64,000 bases of DNA from Trifolium pratense (taxonomy: Eukaryota > Streptophyta > Magnoliopsida > Fabales > Fabaceae). The stretch spans positions 33,455,362 to 33,519,361 of the forward strand of contig NC_060061.1 of the NCBI RefSeq assembly GCF_020283565.1. The letters are read 5' to 3'. Position 1 is the first letter of the stretch. Each line of letters begins with the position of its first letter. Below are positions 49,843 through 62,852 of this stretch, piece after piece. Made by a program: the position numbers and the translations under genes. The notes beneath the pieces are model-generated. The model was not told where the DNA came from and did not search any database. It saw only the letters and a list, made by a program, of their open reading frames with translations.

Positions 49843-52800
49843 TGTAACACCCCATTTTTCAAAGCATAAAAAGGGGTATTATTTTTTTTTTATTTTAAAT
49901 CAACACGCTTAAATAAAATGGCGCGCGTGAACGCCCGCAGCTATCTCGGCAATTCGTCATTCAATAGAAAATAAATATAACATCAACACATTATACTACA
50001 GGGCTTCCTCGAAGCAAAGTGTGTACCTGAATAATTTACAAACAGCGGATACATTAAGTTCATCAACCAAAAGACACGAGTTATGAACCGAATATATCAC
50101 AAGGCCAAAAGGCACTAAACATGTCTGAGTATAAATGTATAAGACATACAGTCATCCAAAATACAACTAGGCCCTAAGCCTAACCAAAAATGTAGCCTAA
50201 CAAGCGCTACTCTCTACACTCCGGGATAGTCCACGAAGTCCTCGCCATCCACATGACCCACAGTCTCGCTAGGCTCTCTGTCATCTAAGGTGGGGGATAA
50301 CCCGTTCATTTATCACATACAAAGCAAGGGTCACCAACTGGAAACAAGTATAAAAATACCAAATACACATACCAAAAGCCAAGTACCAAAACGAAAAGCG
50401 AGTAAACGTCAAACATATTCTCAACACCAAGAATAATAAATAAAGTGCACACATAGCCTAATGCAAAACCTCTAATGAATGAACGTGATAACCGTCACTG
50501 GTTACCACTGTGAAATAACCGTCACTGGTTAAGTCACATGCATGAATTCCGGAATTTAACCTCACCGTAGCGAGTCGTAGGGTCACTCCTACTAAAAGGG
50601 TGCAGTCGTCACTGACAAACACCGACTCAATAAATTCCGTAGGATTAGGTGGTCCCATCTGACACACCCCGTGCAGTCGTCACTGACTTACACGACTATG
50701 AATGCATGAGCATATTATTTTCTTTTCACATACATAGGGCAGTCTTCACTGACTTACCCCGTGCAGTCGTCACTGACATACACGTTCACATATGCTCCTG
50801 CAAACAGTTACATATTCACATAACATGTAATATTCCACAACAACACGCCAACATACATATTCACATAATATGTAAAACAACAAAACAAGTATTCATCACG
50901 ATCTCATATCGAGAATACATCACACGAATCATACCAAGCACTCACCAATTAGTGCACAAACAACAAACATACACTCATGTTATCGACGGAAGTAAGGCAT
51001 AAATAGAAAGGTGCCCTTACCTCGGCAAGCTTCCAAACAAATACGTTCTCGCACTATTCTACGCTTTCTCGCTTCCTAAAAATAAGGAGCGGACAATGAA
51101 TAAGTTTCTCCCAAATTATCTTATCGAAACTAAACCTATCTACAAAGGTCTAGAGGTGTCTAAGGCACTTCCTAACACTCTCGGATATTATTTCCGAGTC
51201 CTCCCCATAGTGATTAAAAATTCCCGAAGTTAAATACACTATTTTTCACAAAACAAACACATTTTCGACAAAATAGTTTTCAAACTAAAATGACCATAAC
51301 TAATTCAACTCTTGTCCACTCGAGACGAACCATACGCCAAACTCTTCGTCTCGAAAAGACGGATCAAATGGTTAAGTTTTGAGGGAACTGAAACAATTTT
51401 AAATGGACGAAAATGCCCCTGCACAGTTCGTCCAGAATTGAGAAATCAAGGCATTCTCCCACAAATTTTCATTTTCAAAGCATACCATTGCTCTCTATGG
51501 TTTTAAACTTCAAAGGACACTTTCATACACTACCAAAACACTTGAAAACAACCTAAAAATTTTACGAAAATATCTCGACAAAATAATCGAGTTTTTCTTG
51601 CGTCGCAAGTTTCAAGTTTTTCTTTCCAAATACAATCCTATAATCAAACTTTGACCCACCTATGATCATTTCATCAAAGCATGCTCATTTTTCACAAAAT
51701 TGTGGACTTAGAAAAATTTCACAATTCCCCCCCCCCCCCCCCCACACACACAAGCTCTAGGTTCTGCCCTTGAAAAACAAAGTGGCCCTTCCGCTCAAAA
51801 TTTTTCGCTTCCGAGGGCATGGTAATATCCCATAATACCCCCGAGTTACTAATCCAAGCCCCAAAAAATTTTCCGGGCAAAGCCTCAAATTTCGAAAAAT
51901 TCAATTTTAGGTTCTTTAACACACATACAACACTAAAACCATTTTTTTCCCAAAAATTTTTGCATGGTAATTCGCCCTAGGCCACCATTGTGCCTCCCTC
52001 AAAGCCCTGACAAATTTTGAAACCTCTCCCACACTTTTCCGAAATTTCTCATGACCAAAAGTTTTGAAAATAAGGACCACACTCAAAATTTTCCAATGCA
52101 AAGTCCTAGCTAGCATCTATTAGTTCACATGGCCATGGAATTGATCAACCAAACCACTTTGAGCATCAAAACAAAAGTTTCTAAAAATATGTTCATAAAA
52201 TCCTCAAGAACACACTCAAAATTATTTTTCCTTGTTTCACAAAATTAAAGCCATAATCTAACATCCATTTCTCTACTAAGCTCATAAACAACACCAAAAA
52301 GAAAAGCACAAAACAATTTTTCAAAGTTATGATCATTTCAAATAAGTTTTTCAAACCCTAACAAAAGATTTTATGAAAATCTTAATCACCATGGAAATCA
52401 CAACATGCCAAGCTTAAACAAGCTTAAATACTACTCCTAAACACTTCCCTAGAACCACAAACAACCAAAACTAATTTCTAGAAAACTAATTCTCAAGAAC
52501 ATAACCCAAAAATTCCTAGAATCATGAGTTTTAACCAAGCAAAAGACAAGGAGAAGGTTAGTTACCTTAAGAGAAGTGATTTCCTTGCAAGTTCTATGGA
52601 TTTCCCTAGCTTGGAATGAGATGATTTGGTGATGAAATGAAAAATTGGTGAAGGTATGAAAATGGGGGATGGCTTCACGGTTTGGAGAGGAAGAGAAATG
52701 GAAAAATTCAGATTTTTCTAAGTCCCCAAAGAAGCTAAACCTCCTTACTATACATTGGTCTTGGTCACTCTTGGCCATTGGATCAAAAGCACTTTCTCTA

Positions 52801-53840
52801 GATCAAATCCTAGCCATCCATTTTACTTTAACAAATATCTAGATATTTTCTCTCACGCCCCACAGCTCTCGCGCGCCGCGACGAGCAAAACTCGTAAAAA
52901 CAGAAAACTTACGGAACGGAAGTCCGTCTCAAAATAATTCCAAAACTTATCGCCGAATCTTTTTCCGCGACTGTAATTTTCTTCCACACTCTCGAAAAAT
53001 ATTCTCAGGACATATCCTAACTCGCGCAGATATATAAATCTTCTATCTAAAATTTTACTGAATTCCGAAACCGTAAAATTTTACGACAGCGGGTAAACTA
53101 TTGCCCGTTTTCTCAAAAACTAGCATAACGCGAAAAATGAAATTCTAAAGACACAGGATCATCCTCATTCCTATAAGAAGACTAGGAAAACAAACCCCGT
53201 GTCATTCTGACATTCGAACACAAAACAGGCACGATCTCAGCAAAATATATCGTAATAACGACGATACTCGAACTAATAACTCTTGAACTCTAATCAACCT
53301 ATCTATAACTAATGGTCTTCCATAAGACAAATCCAAATAGCATTCCTTAGCCCAACAACAAACCTCGGAAATGAAATCTACGCGAAAAACTAAGCAACAA
53401 AGGTCCCGGGTGCATAAACCCCTAAAGTCAACTAAAAGTCACAAAAGTCCACCTGTGAACAGTACCATGCGCCTATGCTCAGCCCCCATGGTCAGGTTTT
53501 GGCCTAAAATGGGCCTCTGCTGTGCCTGGCTCGAGTGCTAGGAAGTGTGGGAAAATTTCTGCGAATCCGCCTCTTACGGAAACGATCATAACTTGAGTTC
53601 TGGTTGTCCAATTGAGACGCACCAATATTCGTTGGAAAGCTAACGAAGAGATCTACAACTTTCATGTTGACCATAAAAACCAAATCAAAACGTAAAGGGG
53701 TCAAAAAGGTACGAGTTTGTTCAGACTTCAACAAAACAACCAAAACCTTGTTTTTTTCATTTCCAAACTCAACATCCTTTCCACACTTAATTTACTCCAT
53801 AAACTCATATAAATTAAAAGTGGAATTTAGGAGTCTTACA
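49843..53840 (-). mobile_element. 3' LTR of a Ty3/gypsy (Tekay/del-like) element, 4.0 kb
   Basis: On the minus strand the LTR runs from TGTAAGACTCC (53840) to GGGGTGTTACA (49843). Just before it on that strand come GTTTCGAGGACGAAACTTC and GGTGGGTAGTAA, the usual end of the internal region in Tekay/del chromoviruses. The LTR carries several CAGTCGTCACTGAC repeats (50490-50790) and a 17-base C run (51727-51743). No gene within; open frames are spurious. Confidence 0.75.
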
Positions 53841-56690
53841 TTACTACCCACCAAAAAGAAGTTTCGTCCTCGAAACTAAAGTGAGAGTAATAACTTAGAT
53901 TAACTTCACGAAAGTCCGCAACCTAAGTTATCACATGACGTTTCCAACATCACATTCTTCTGCCTCCGCATCATAGTCCATTTCATTAAGTTTACACGAA
54001 ACAGTGACGGCTACCTTCCAAAAAGAATTTTCAAAAACTTTACGCACTACCAAAGCTGGCCAAACTAGTCCATTCCAGTCAACACGATTCCGCCTACTAA
54101 TAACAAGAGATTAAGGACGATCAGTTCCTCAATTTGTCACTAGATAGTTGACAACCATGATGGTGACATAGACCATCTTTACCAAACTACAATAGCACTC
54201 TCAGCCACTTGTACTCAATTCATCTGAATCACAAAGGTCCAACGTCTTCTTCGAGGTTTTCTACATGTCTCCTCAATTCTTACTACCTCGATCTTGTCTA
54301 CGAGTCGCAACCGCCCACAACATAAATACTCCGAAAGAAGTTGTCATCTCTGTAAAACCTTACAACTTCACCAATGTCCGTAAATCCTTAAAAAAAAATT
54401 TTTTTTTTTGATCTCGTAACTTCGCCGCACCGTTCGTTCATACACTAATCTCATCCCAATCTCATTTTTAATAATACCATCCCAACATCCGGTTGGTGAT
54501 TACAACTCCCCAAGTTGTCTTGGCGGTTGTCAACTTATAAAATCTTTTGTTAAATTCCCAAACCATTTTAAAACTTCGTCGAGTTTCCTTCCTCTTACCA
54601 ATAAATTCTCTCTTCCTCAAAAGAGTTCGTCACCCTCGACCTCCTTAATTGTTCCAACCTCTCCTCTTTATTGTTAACATCCGATGTCCTTTATTTTCTC
54701 AACGCGCACTTTCCACTATGCTACGCCCATCTTCATTAGAACAATTACTAACCTCCTTTTTTACTTCCACATATAACAAACACACCGCCATGACCTCCGT
54801 TCATGTGGTGCTTTCGACTCCTCAACATACACGCACAATCATAATTTTCCAAATTATGTGTGAGGTAATCCTTTTCGCGAATTCCTTAGTTCTCACAGGC
54901 CCCGTTGCCATGTGCTTCTCCGTTCGACCAAACCCTAATCGTCGTAACTATCTAAAGTTATAGTATTTTCTAATACTAATTACCCACTTCGCGCACAAGT
55001 TCTTGCCGCTCATCTCGACGCATCTACTTACTCAAAAAGTTCTTACTCACTTCTAGCCTTCTCTAAGATGCAACCAACACATTCCTCGTAATCGAACACT
55101 CTAAATAATTAACCATCCATGTTCCTAGTTATTAGCCCTTTATGCATAACTATCTCTAACCTTATCCTTAGAACGTCATTATGATTAACTTCCAAATTGA
55201 CTCATCTTGCTCATCCATCTAGTGTCCGACACTTATTTCAAATCTTAATGCTCGTCTTCTTGAGACTACCCACCAAGAATAAATCATACGCTACCATAAC
55301 TTCCGTAATAGGTCCGATACATAAATCAACTCCTTGAATCTAATCCTCAAGAACTTAAAATACTAGCCATATCATCCAAATTTCCCATTACATCTTAACA
55401 TTCAACAAAATGTCCTTCCAACTATCACTCTCATTGTCTTAGTACTCTTACTAACGAACCCCTTTTTTATTCATCTACGACATTTCTAGAAAATTTTCTA
55501 AAAATTTCCGTCCATAACTTGTTTTACTCAAAAATTTTCCACTTCAACTCCTATGATATCATAAACTCAAGGTGCTACTACTTGATCATTTGTCCCTCTC
55601 GGTCGATCGAAATCGTTAACTTAAATGCCCATTCATACCGAGCCTCTACTCACTCATGGTCTAATCCCGTCAAACTACTTGAGAAATTTATTTTCTCTTA
55701 GGTTTTACCCGCCAAAACTAACAATTCTAGCTTACACGGCTACAACTCTCTAGGTATTTCCACACTATATACCTCTAGCATCGCTTAACATCGACACACA
55801 ACTCATTTTCCAAGGTTGAACTACTCGTTCTTTACCTAAACATCCCTCCAAATTCACCCTTGATCCAAAAATTAACCAACTATATTCTTGTCTCACATCG
55901 ACACCTATACTTACTATCCCCTGAACTACGCATAGTTCATCACTTATCAACGTGATATTTGTTCTCCTACCTTAAATCATCACGTGATTTACCTTAATAC
56001 TCACATTTCATAATCCCATATGTCTTAAACACTCAACTTAAACCCTTAAGGTACCCATTGTCGGTATAACCGTCGTCTAGCCACGCAAGGTTCACTCACT
56101 CTTGACACGCAACGTCCTTCAATTCTAGTGCGACTTGCCTCGATGATTTTCCAATCGTCGTAATTAATACCAATTGACCTCGTTGTCTGCTCCACCATTC
56201 CACAACGGTCGCACCTTCTTGACAACTAAACGGCTTCATCGAGTCTCGTCCCGAACTCATCGTAGAAGACATCCAATATTTTTCTTAAGAGGTTCCCCTA
56301 AATAATTCCGTACTTGCAATCCTTTACAAGAACGACGTCCACTCGTCCACACTCAACATTGTCGAGTGGCCACGTCCAATGCCACTTCCAAGAATCCCTT
56401 GTAGTTTTGATTCGCTCCATGTCCATCTTTCCTTTTCACCCATAGGACTGATGCTCCCCACGGAGACACACTTGGCCTAATAAATCTTTTTCCAATTCCA
56501 CATCCGACTTGATAAGCGCCAAACGTAGTTGAATCACGGATTGGTTGAAGACACACATTAACGAAACGAGTTAATGCGCCAATACTAGCAAACAAGACAC
56601 ACTGCTACCCACAAATGATTCGCTAACCCGACGCGAATCCAACTCTAAACTAACTGACCTCAGACTGTTAACTCATGTACACACTTTCGC
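53841..56690 (-). pseudogene. pol: Decayed gypsy pol (RT onward), truncated
   Basis: Minus strand, upstream of the LTR. The frame at 56595-56353 contains FIRPSVSPWGASVLWVKRKDG, the conserved start of Ty3/gypsy reverse transcriptase. The following sequence down to 53841 should be RT, RNase H, integrase and chromodomain, but it is riddled with stops and frame shifts and I cannot read them securely. Gag, protease and the 5' LTR are absent; the element breaks off at about 56690, where the copia minisatellite resumes. Confidence 0.65.
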
Positions 56691-57018
56691 ATTTCTCCCT
56701 ATTGCACTTCTCTTCTGATTGTATTGCACTTCTCTTCTGATTGCATTGCACTTCTCCCCCTATTACACTTCTCTTCCGATTGCATTGCACTTCTCCCTAT
56801 TGTTTCTTCTGATTGCATTGCACTTCTGATTGCATCTCTCTGTTGGTTGATTCTTTTGTTCGATTGGTTTTGTTTTGGTTAGCTTGGACTGGATTGGATG
56901 TTGGATTAATTTGTTTTGGTTTCTCCGTTGACTGTGAATTGCTCCTCTCTGTTGATCGTGATCTTAATTGGTTTGGTTTGTTTTTGGGGTTTATTTATAA
57001 CAAGCTTAAAGCTTAGTA

Positions 57019-58096
57019 TGAAGGTGTGAAAACACAAGAGGGGGGGGGGGGGGGGTTGAATTGTGTTTTAGGTAAGTTAAAACTTTTTCAACTTTGAACA
57101 CTAGTACTTAGCAGCGGATAAATAAATCAAACACACAAAGGGAATCAGAGAGAGAGAGAGAGAAACACACAGCAGATTTATATTGGTTCCTCTCACAAAA
57201 CGAGAGTAGTCCAGTCCCCTTGCACTACCAAGGGATTTCACTATAATCACACAAGATTACAAATGCTCAAGCACTCAGCAAGAGACTTCTACACAATGTT
57301 CAAGTACACAGCAAGAGACTTCTCAAGCTTAAGAATGTAAATAAAGTTTGTTGAAAGTGTAATACAATACTCTTAAAGAACCTTAATGATAAAATACAAT
57401 AAGTACACAAAGACTTCAAAGTATTTGAGTATGAATGAAATTCTCGGTTCAGAGGATGAGAGTTTGTATTCTTGGATTGTAAGAATAATAGCTTGTACGT
57501 GTGTGTGTTGTATTTATGCAATCCACTTCATCTAGTATTTATATCACTAAGAGAAGTAGTCGTTGCATATGACCGTTGATGAAGATAAGCTTGTCTTCTT
57601 GCATATGTCTTGATGCAGTTTGGGTGTAATCCAAAACAGAGTAAGAGTTTCAGTAACTTTGACCTGGTGCAGAGAAGACTTTCCATATTAAGCTAAGAGA
57701 CCAGACAAGTCACGTTCTCTCCTAGAGACTAGGAAAAATGTAAGATGCTGTTCTGATCTTCTTGAGAGGTCGTTTTCTTCATTGTTAAAAGTGTTGACCT
57801 TCATGGACGAATCTTCACAGAAACCAAGATCAATTCAGAGTTTAGCTAGCTTCTGAGTTATCAAGTCCTGAGGTTCTCAACCTCTGATAGTCATAACTTC
57901 TGACGTTGATATCCTCTGAATCATTATGAACCTCTGAGTGTTCATCTTCCGGCCTTTCTTCAGAACTTGTCTTTAAGTTAGTTATGCACACTTAAAATAA
58001 ATTTTTAGTATCTCCAATTGTACATTTAATACTTTGTTATCATCAAAACTTTAATAAGCTCAGGGGGAACATTTTTAAATCAATTTTGTTCCAACA
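57019..58096 (-). mobile_element. Solo LTR, SIRE/Maximus-like, 1078 bp
   Basis: On the minus strand it begins TGTTGGAACAAAATTG, with GATGATAACAAAGTATTAAA nearby, and ends TTTTCACACCTTCA after a run of 16 C (the G run at 57040-57055 on plus). A perfect 5-bp target duplication TAGTA lies at 57014-57018 and 58097-58101. No internal region. It sits inside the gag-only copia element, so it is younger. Confidence 0.88.
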
Positions 58097-58231
58097 TAGT
58101 AAGCTTTAGCTTGAGGGATGATGTTAGAAGTTTATATTTTTTTGTATGTTAGAAGTTTATATTTTTTAGTATGTTTTTCGTATTTTGTTTGACAAACTCA
58201 TAATGCTTCTTGTTATGAGTTTGAGGATAGA

Positions 58232-58405
58232 TGTTAGACAATAAAGTATTGGGCTTTAGTTACTGGGCCTTTATACTAGTAAGTTAGAGTCTATTAGGTA
58301 TGATTATAAATTCTCTTGTAATCCTTATTTTATGTTAAGCTATTGGTATTCTATGAAACCCTAGCTGTCGTTTATGTTTCTCTTTGCATTCTACTCTATT
58401 TAACA
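58232..58405 (+). repeat. 3' LTR of the gag-only element (174 bp)
   Basis: Differs from the 5' LTR at about eight positions, so the insertion is not very recent. Confidence 0.85.
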
Positions 58406-58639
58406 TTTGCTAGCTCACCATCATTGTAATATGAATACGAAGGGATACAAGGTTAGTTCCAAATGCTTGATGAGTGAGTTGAAGTTGAGAATAAATAATT
58501 GCAATCATCGAGTGCATATTTATTTGGCTAGACGTTGTTAAAAACCAACTTGTTTGTTGTGCACAAAATATTCCACACAGTCAAAGTAGCAAGTATCCCA
58601 ATCCCAATAGCACTAATTATAGAATGGATTATCTTACTA

Positions 58640-58915
58640 CTCCGTCCCATAATATAGGCAAAAAAAATATTTTCACACTTATTAAGAAAAGTAAAATACG
58701 ATAATTTCAAGGTTGACTTTTTGTGTGTTTGTTGAAATAAGTTTCATGGGAAGATGTAAAAACAGTTTTTATTGGTTATTGATTATGGGGAAAAGAAGAG
58801 AGAGAGTAAATTAAGTAAAAGTTTATCTTGAAAATGATAAAAGTTAGTTTTTTTTGCTTATAATTTGGGACATGAAAAAGTGATTTTTTTTGCTTATAAT
58901 ATGGGACGGAGGGAG
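58640..58915. mobile_element. Stowaway-type MITE
   Basis: Ends CTCCGTCCCATAATATAGGC and (inverse) GCTTATAATATGGGACGGAG with GGAG; TA target duplication at 58638-58639 and 58916-58917. Same superfamily as 25411-25697, different family. Confidence 0.8.
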
Positions 58916-58917
58916 TA

Positions 58918-59740
58918 TTATCCAAATAGCACTAACTATACTAAACATTAAACATATACTAAATCATTAATTTTTATAGTTCCCCCAACGACTTTTCTTT
59001 TTTGTTGCCATGATTTTGGTATGAATTTTATATCGCCGTTATCGATGACTAATATTCGTTGGGGGAACTTGTAAGGCACACAAGGTGAGTTCTCCCCTGT
59101 TAACCAATTTTTTTGCCAAAAATCGAATCCATGATCATATACTTAAGAAAATCAAGACTCTTACCACTTGAATCAATTCATTGTTGGTATAATGTTTTTT
59201 TATTATTCAAAAAAAAAAGAAAAGAGCAACCTTAATTAATTAAAAAAAAATAAAAGAAGAAAGAGAATAAACAACCAGTTTAACTGTTATTTGTAATGAG
59301 TGGGCTTGTCCATAAAAGCCCATTGGGCAATAGTAATGGTCCAGATGAGTTTAGCGGTCTAATCGGATCGGCAATAAGACCGCGACCAAAAACCCTACTC
59401 ACACGGGCCTTCATCTATAGATAGAGCTTACAATCTTCACGTGTATCTTTTTTTCTCGGCCTGAAATTAAACCACAAATCAAATCCATATCCCCAAACCA
59501 AAACCTGTAAACACTGCGTGAGAGAAAGAAAGAAAAAGTACTATCTATCATTCCTTCATTCATTCACATATTCGCCCCCAAACTCATCCACCCAACCTCA
59601 CAAACCACGGTATCTATCTCTTTCTGTTTTTCTCTCTTCAATATTATAAACCCTAGATTCATCAATTAATGCTTCGATTCAACGCTTTTCGCTAATTGAT
59701 TCTTCTGATTTTGATTTTGATTTTGTTTTTGTTTGTTCAG
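58918..59740 (+). promoter_or_regulatory. Promoter and 5' UTR (with intron) of the Alba gene
   Basis: Two TGGGCT site II elements (59301-59306 forward, 59317-59322 reverse) and a telo-box AAAACCCTA (59388-59396) form the pairing typical of plant genes for RNA/translation factors, bound by TCP proteins. A leader intron is likely: donor G|GTATCT at 59610, acceptor TTGTTCAG just before the ATG at 59741. Confidence 0.6.
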
Positions 59741-62700
59741 ATGGATAGATATCAGAGGGTGGAGAAACCTAAAGCAGATGGTCCTATTAACGAGAATGAG
59801 ATCCGCATTACTACTCAAGGAAGGATGAGAAACTATATCACTTATGCTACCACACTCTTTCAAGTCAGTAATTAGTACTTAATTAATCCATTCTTATTAG
59901 ATAATTTCATATTAATTACTGTTTTAAATTTAATTTCATGTTAATAATTGTTCTTCGATAGAAGTATATTCGATAGGATTAATGCCAAGCGAATGTTTTT
60001 TTCTTTCTGATTTTACAATGATTTTAGCGATTTATCTTATAATGAACTGATGTTTTGTTATTTTTTGTGACATTTAATTTAATTTTTGCGTAATGTGTGT
60101 TTTTCTTATGTAGGAGAAGGGAACTGATGAAATCGTTCTGAAAGCAATGGGACGTGCGATAAATAAGACGGTAACGATTACTGAGCTAATAAAGGTGAGA
60201 GGGTAGATATATTTATGGATTGAATTGGTTTGGCATTTTGTTTATTTTACTATATTGTGACTGATATGTTGTTTACTTGTTTCAGAGAAGGATTGTTGGT
60301 CTGCATCAGAACACTGTAATTGGATCGACTGATATTACTGACACATGGGAACCACTTGAAGAAGGCCTTCTTCCGTATGGTTTATTGTTTTTACTATGTT
60401 ATCCTGTCGAATAATTTTTAACAAACTATCAATTTGGTCTCGTAACTATATAAATATAATAGGGAGTCCCTCGCTGAAATATATAATATCCATCAATTGA
60501 GTCTCTGCTATTAAAGATGTTTGAATCTAAATTGACGGATTTCATAAACTTTGGAGATCAAATTGATGGATTTCTTATACTTTAGGCTATGTTTGGATTG
60601 ATGGTACATAACGGAATGGAGCGGAATGGAATAAGATGGAATGGAGCGGAGCGGGATGGAATGGAGCATAAAATGTATTCCATTGTTTGGACATTTTGTA
60701 TTCCATCTCATACACCCCAAATTGGAGGGGAAGAAAAATAAGAGAAAATGATGGAATGGGATGGAATCCATACCATCACATACCACTCCATTCCATTCAT
60801 TTTTAAAGAATCCAAACAATGGAACTTCACTTCATACCACCACATACCACTCCATTCCATCTCATACCACCAATCCAAACAAAGCCTTAGGGATTACTTA
60901 TGATGTTTAGATAGTTGATGGACTAAATTGGAGAGTGAGGTTTAGAGACTAAATTGATGGTTTATTTTATTCAATAATTCATGTATGCGTGGGTGTGATT
61001 CGTTTTTGTTTTGTGTTTTACTTGCACAGTTTGGAAACTACTAGACATGTTTCAATGATCACAATTACGTTGTCCAAGAAAGAACTGGATACATCCTCTA
61101 CAGGGTAAGTACCTCTAAATTGTGCGGTTAGATGCGTTATCTTTTAATAGTCTTAGTTATTTGTTAAGCAAACTACTTGAGGACGATGAAACATGTTAGC
61201 TATGTCCATGTGGCACCGACCCTTCAGGTTGAATGTGTATTCGGTGTATTTCACCATCATAACGCCAATACATACATTTTATGTATTAAAATTGCATTTT
61301 ACCGCGTTAGTTTCTCAATTTAATACTGGTCGGTGTCCACATGTTCATGTTGTGTTTGGTGCTTGTGTTAATGCTTCATAGCATGCTAAACCCTTGACTT
61401 CACGGAGTGTAGTAACTAGTAACTACTATGTCTATCGAGCTGCTGTATTTATTCTTACCTGATGAAGGGTTTGGTTTCATTAACTTAGTAATCTTTTAGT
61501 TTCTAATGGTTACAATTTTTTACTTTTTATTTTTTGCTTTTCTAATTTTGCCTTCTACTAATAAATATTCAATCGAAGTATTCAACTCCCTAAGTATTAA
61601 GGTCCAGTCATGATTTACATTTTACACAAGTCTGGCCGTCATTCCAACTATGTTTGGAAATTTTGTATTTTGTTCATTTCTTTAATTGTGTTCTCTTTGG
61701 GTCTAAGTTGTTTTTCCTCATGCAGATATCAACCTCCTCTTCCAGCTGATCAAGTAAAACCTTTAAATGAATATGAAGAGGATGGAGGTGAATTAATAGT
61801 CTTTTCTTTGATATTTTAAAGAGTGAAACTTGTGATTATTATGGCATGTGTAGTTGTTAACTATGATTTTGATGCAGAAGGCTCACCAAGGATGCGAGGA
61901 AGGGGACGTGGTCGTGGAAGGGGCAGGGGTAGAGGTAGAGGTATTGCTCAATACTTTGTTTTTCCTATTTAACTATAATTGGATGACTGACTGAGAATAA
62001 GGGTTTGGTGCCGAATGATTTGAGAGATTAGATCTCAACATGTTGTATTTATAATGAAATTTGTACAAAGGAAAATAAATAAATATAGGGATTATATATG
62101 GCCTATATCCAATTAACTACATCAGAGATGTATGCAAGAAAATAAGAAATAGTTAGTAGACGAGAATAAGGAAGATAATATCTCAATCTAATATTCTATT
62201 TATTACGCCATGTCTCAACAAAATTTATTGTTTGTAGGAATGTACAATAATGGTGGTATGGAATATGGTGGTGATGGTTGGGATGGTGGACGTGGTTATG
62301 GTGGCAGAGGGCGTGGCCGTGCATGGGGTCGTGCTTTCCGCGGACGAGGACGCGGCTATGGTGCCCAGCCGGCTGGTTATTATGACAATGGTGAATATGA
62401 TGCACCACCTCCTGCCCCACGTGGTAAGCATCCAAGAGCACACATTTGATTAATTTTATTCATGTGTTATCATGAGATTCGGTAATACCAGTTATGTGCT
62501 AGTCCAGTCAAATAGTTTGTTTTGTACTATTTGCATTACACATGCTGCAGAAGCAAATTAGTTTTTTGAGCTCACCAATTGTTTTCCATTTGTTAGTTTT
62601 CTTTGCCCCTTGTGTTACCTTGTTTCGGCATTTTAAGTTTTCTCCCTACTTATTTGGACATTGTAGTAAAACTTGCAAGCACTTGTGCTGCTGTTTGCTT

Positions 62701-62852
62701 ATTGTTCAATTCAAATAATAAATAGTCACCTTTTTAACAAAAAAATTTAGTGGTTGATAGTAAACTTTTTTTAATGGTTTGCAGGCCAAGGTCGTGGAAG
62801 GGGAAGAGGCCGTGGACGTGGTCGAGATGCTGGCCGTGGAGCAGCTGCTTAG
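59741..62852 (+). CDS. ALBA: Alba DNA/RNA-binding protein with RGG tail
   Basis: Eight coding exons: 59741-59863, 60114-60194, 60286-60374, 61030-61104, 61726-61787, 61878-61940, 62238-62423, 62785-62852; 248 residues, all phases agree. MDRYQRVEKP opens the long plant Alba type. The Alba fold covers about residues 18-115 (NEIRITTQGRMRNYITYA, EIVLKAMGRAINKTVTI, ISMI-like VSMITITLSKKELD). After a linker (YQPPLPADQVKPL) the C-terminal half is RG/RGG and Gly-Tyr rich, spread over exons 6-8. Plant long-form Albas bind RNA and R-loops, act in mRNA storage and heat-stress condensates, and are cytosolic and nuclear. Intron 3 holds a Tourist MITE. Confidence 0.95.
60585..60886. mobile_element. Tourist (PIF/Harbinger) MITE in Alba intron 3, 302 bp
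   Basis: Ends GGCTATGTTTGGATTG and (inverse) GGCTTTGTTTGGATTG; TTA target duplication at 60582-60584 and 60887-60889. The interior is made of GGAATGGAATG / CATACCACTCCATTCC repeats in opposite directions, so it can fold. Confidence 0.9.

Larger units (their letters stand above)
48094..58405 (+). mobile_element. Gag-only copia-type LTR element with nested insertions
   Basis: 5' LTR 48094-48266 and 3' LTR 58232-58405 are near identical (TGTTAGACAATAAAGTATTG ... TATTTAACA). TGGTATCAAAGAGC right after the 5' LTR is a tRNA-Met-type primer site, and the flanks TTTGA/TTTGC are a 5-bp duplication with one change. Without the nested gypsy (49843-about 56690) and solo LTR (57019-58096) the internal region is only about 2 kb and holds gag but no protease, integrase or RT, so the element depended on a relative for transposition. 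Confidence 0.8.

Noticed and set aside
54649..54963. 104-residue plus-strand frame
   Set aside because: Antisense to decayed gypsy pol; no motif.
62196..62443. Minus-strand frames opposite Alba exon 7
   Set aside because: Shadows of the RGG-coding exon.
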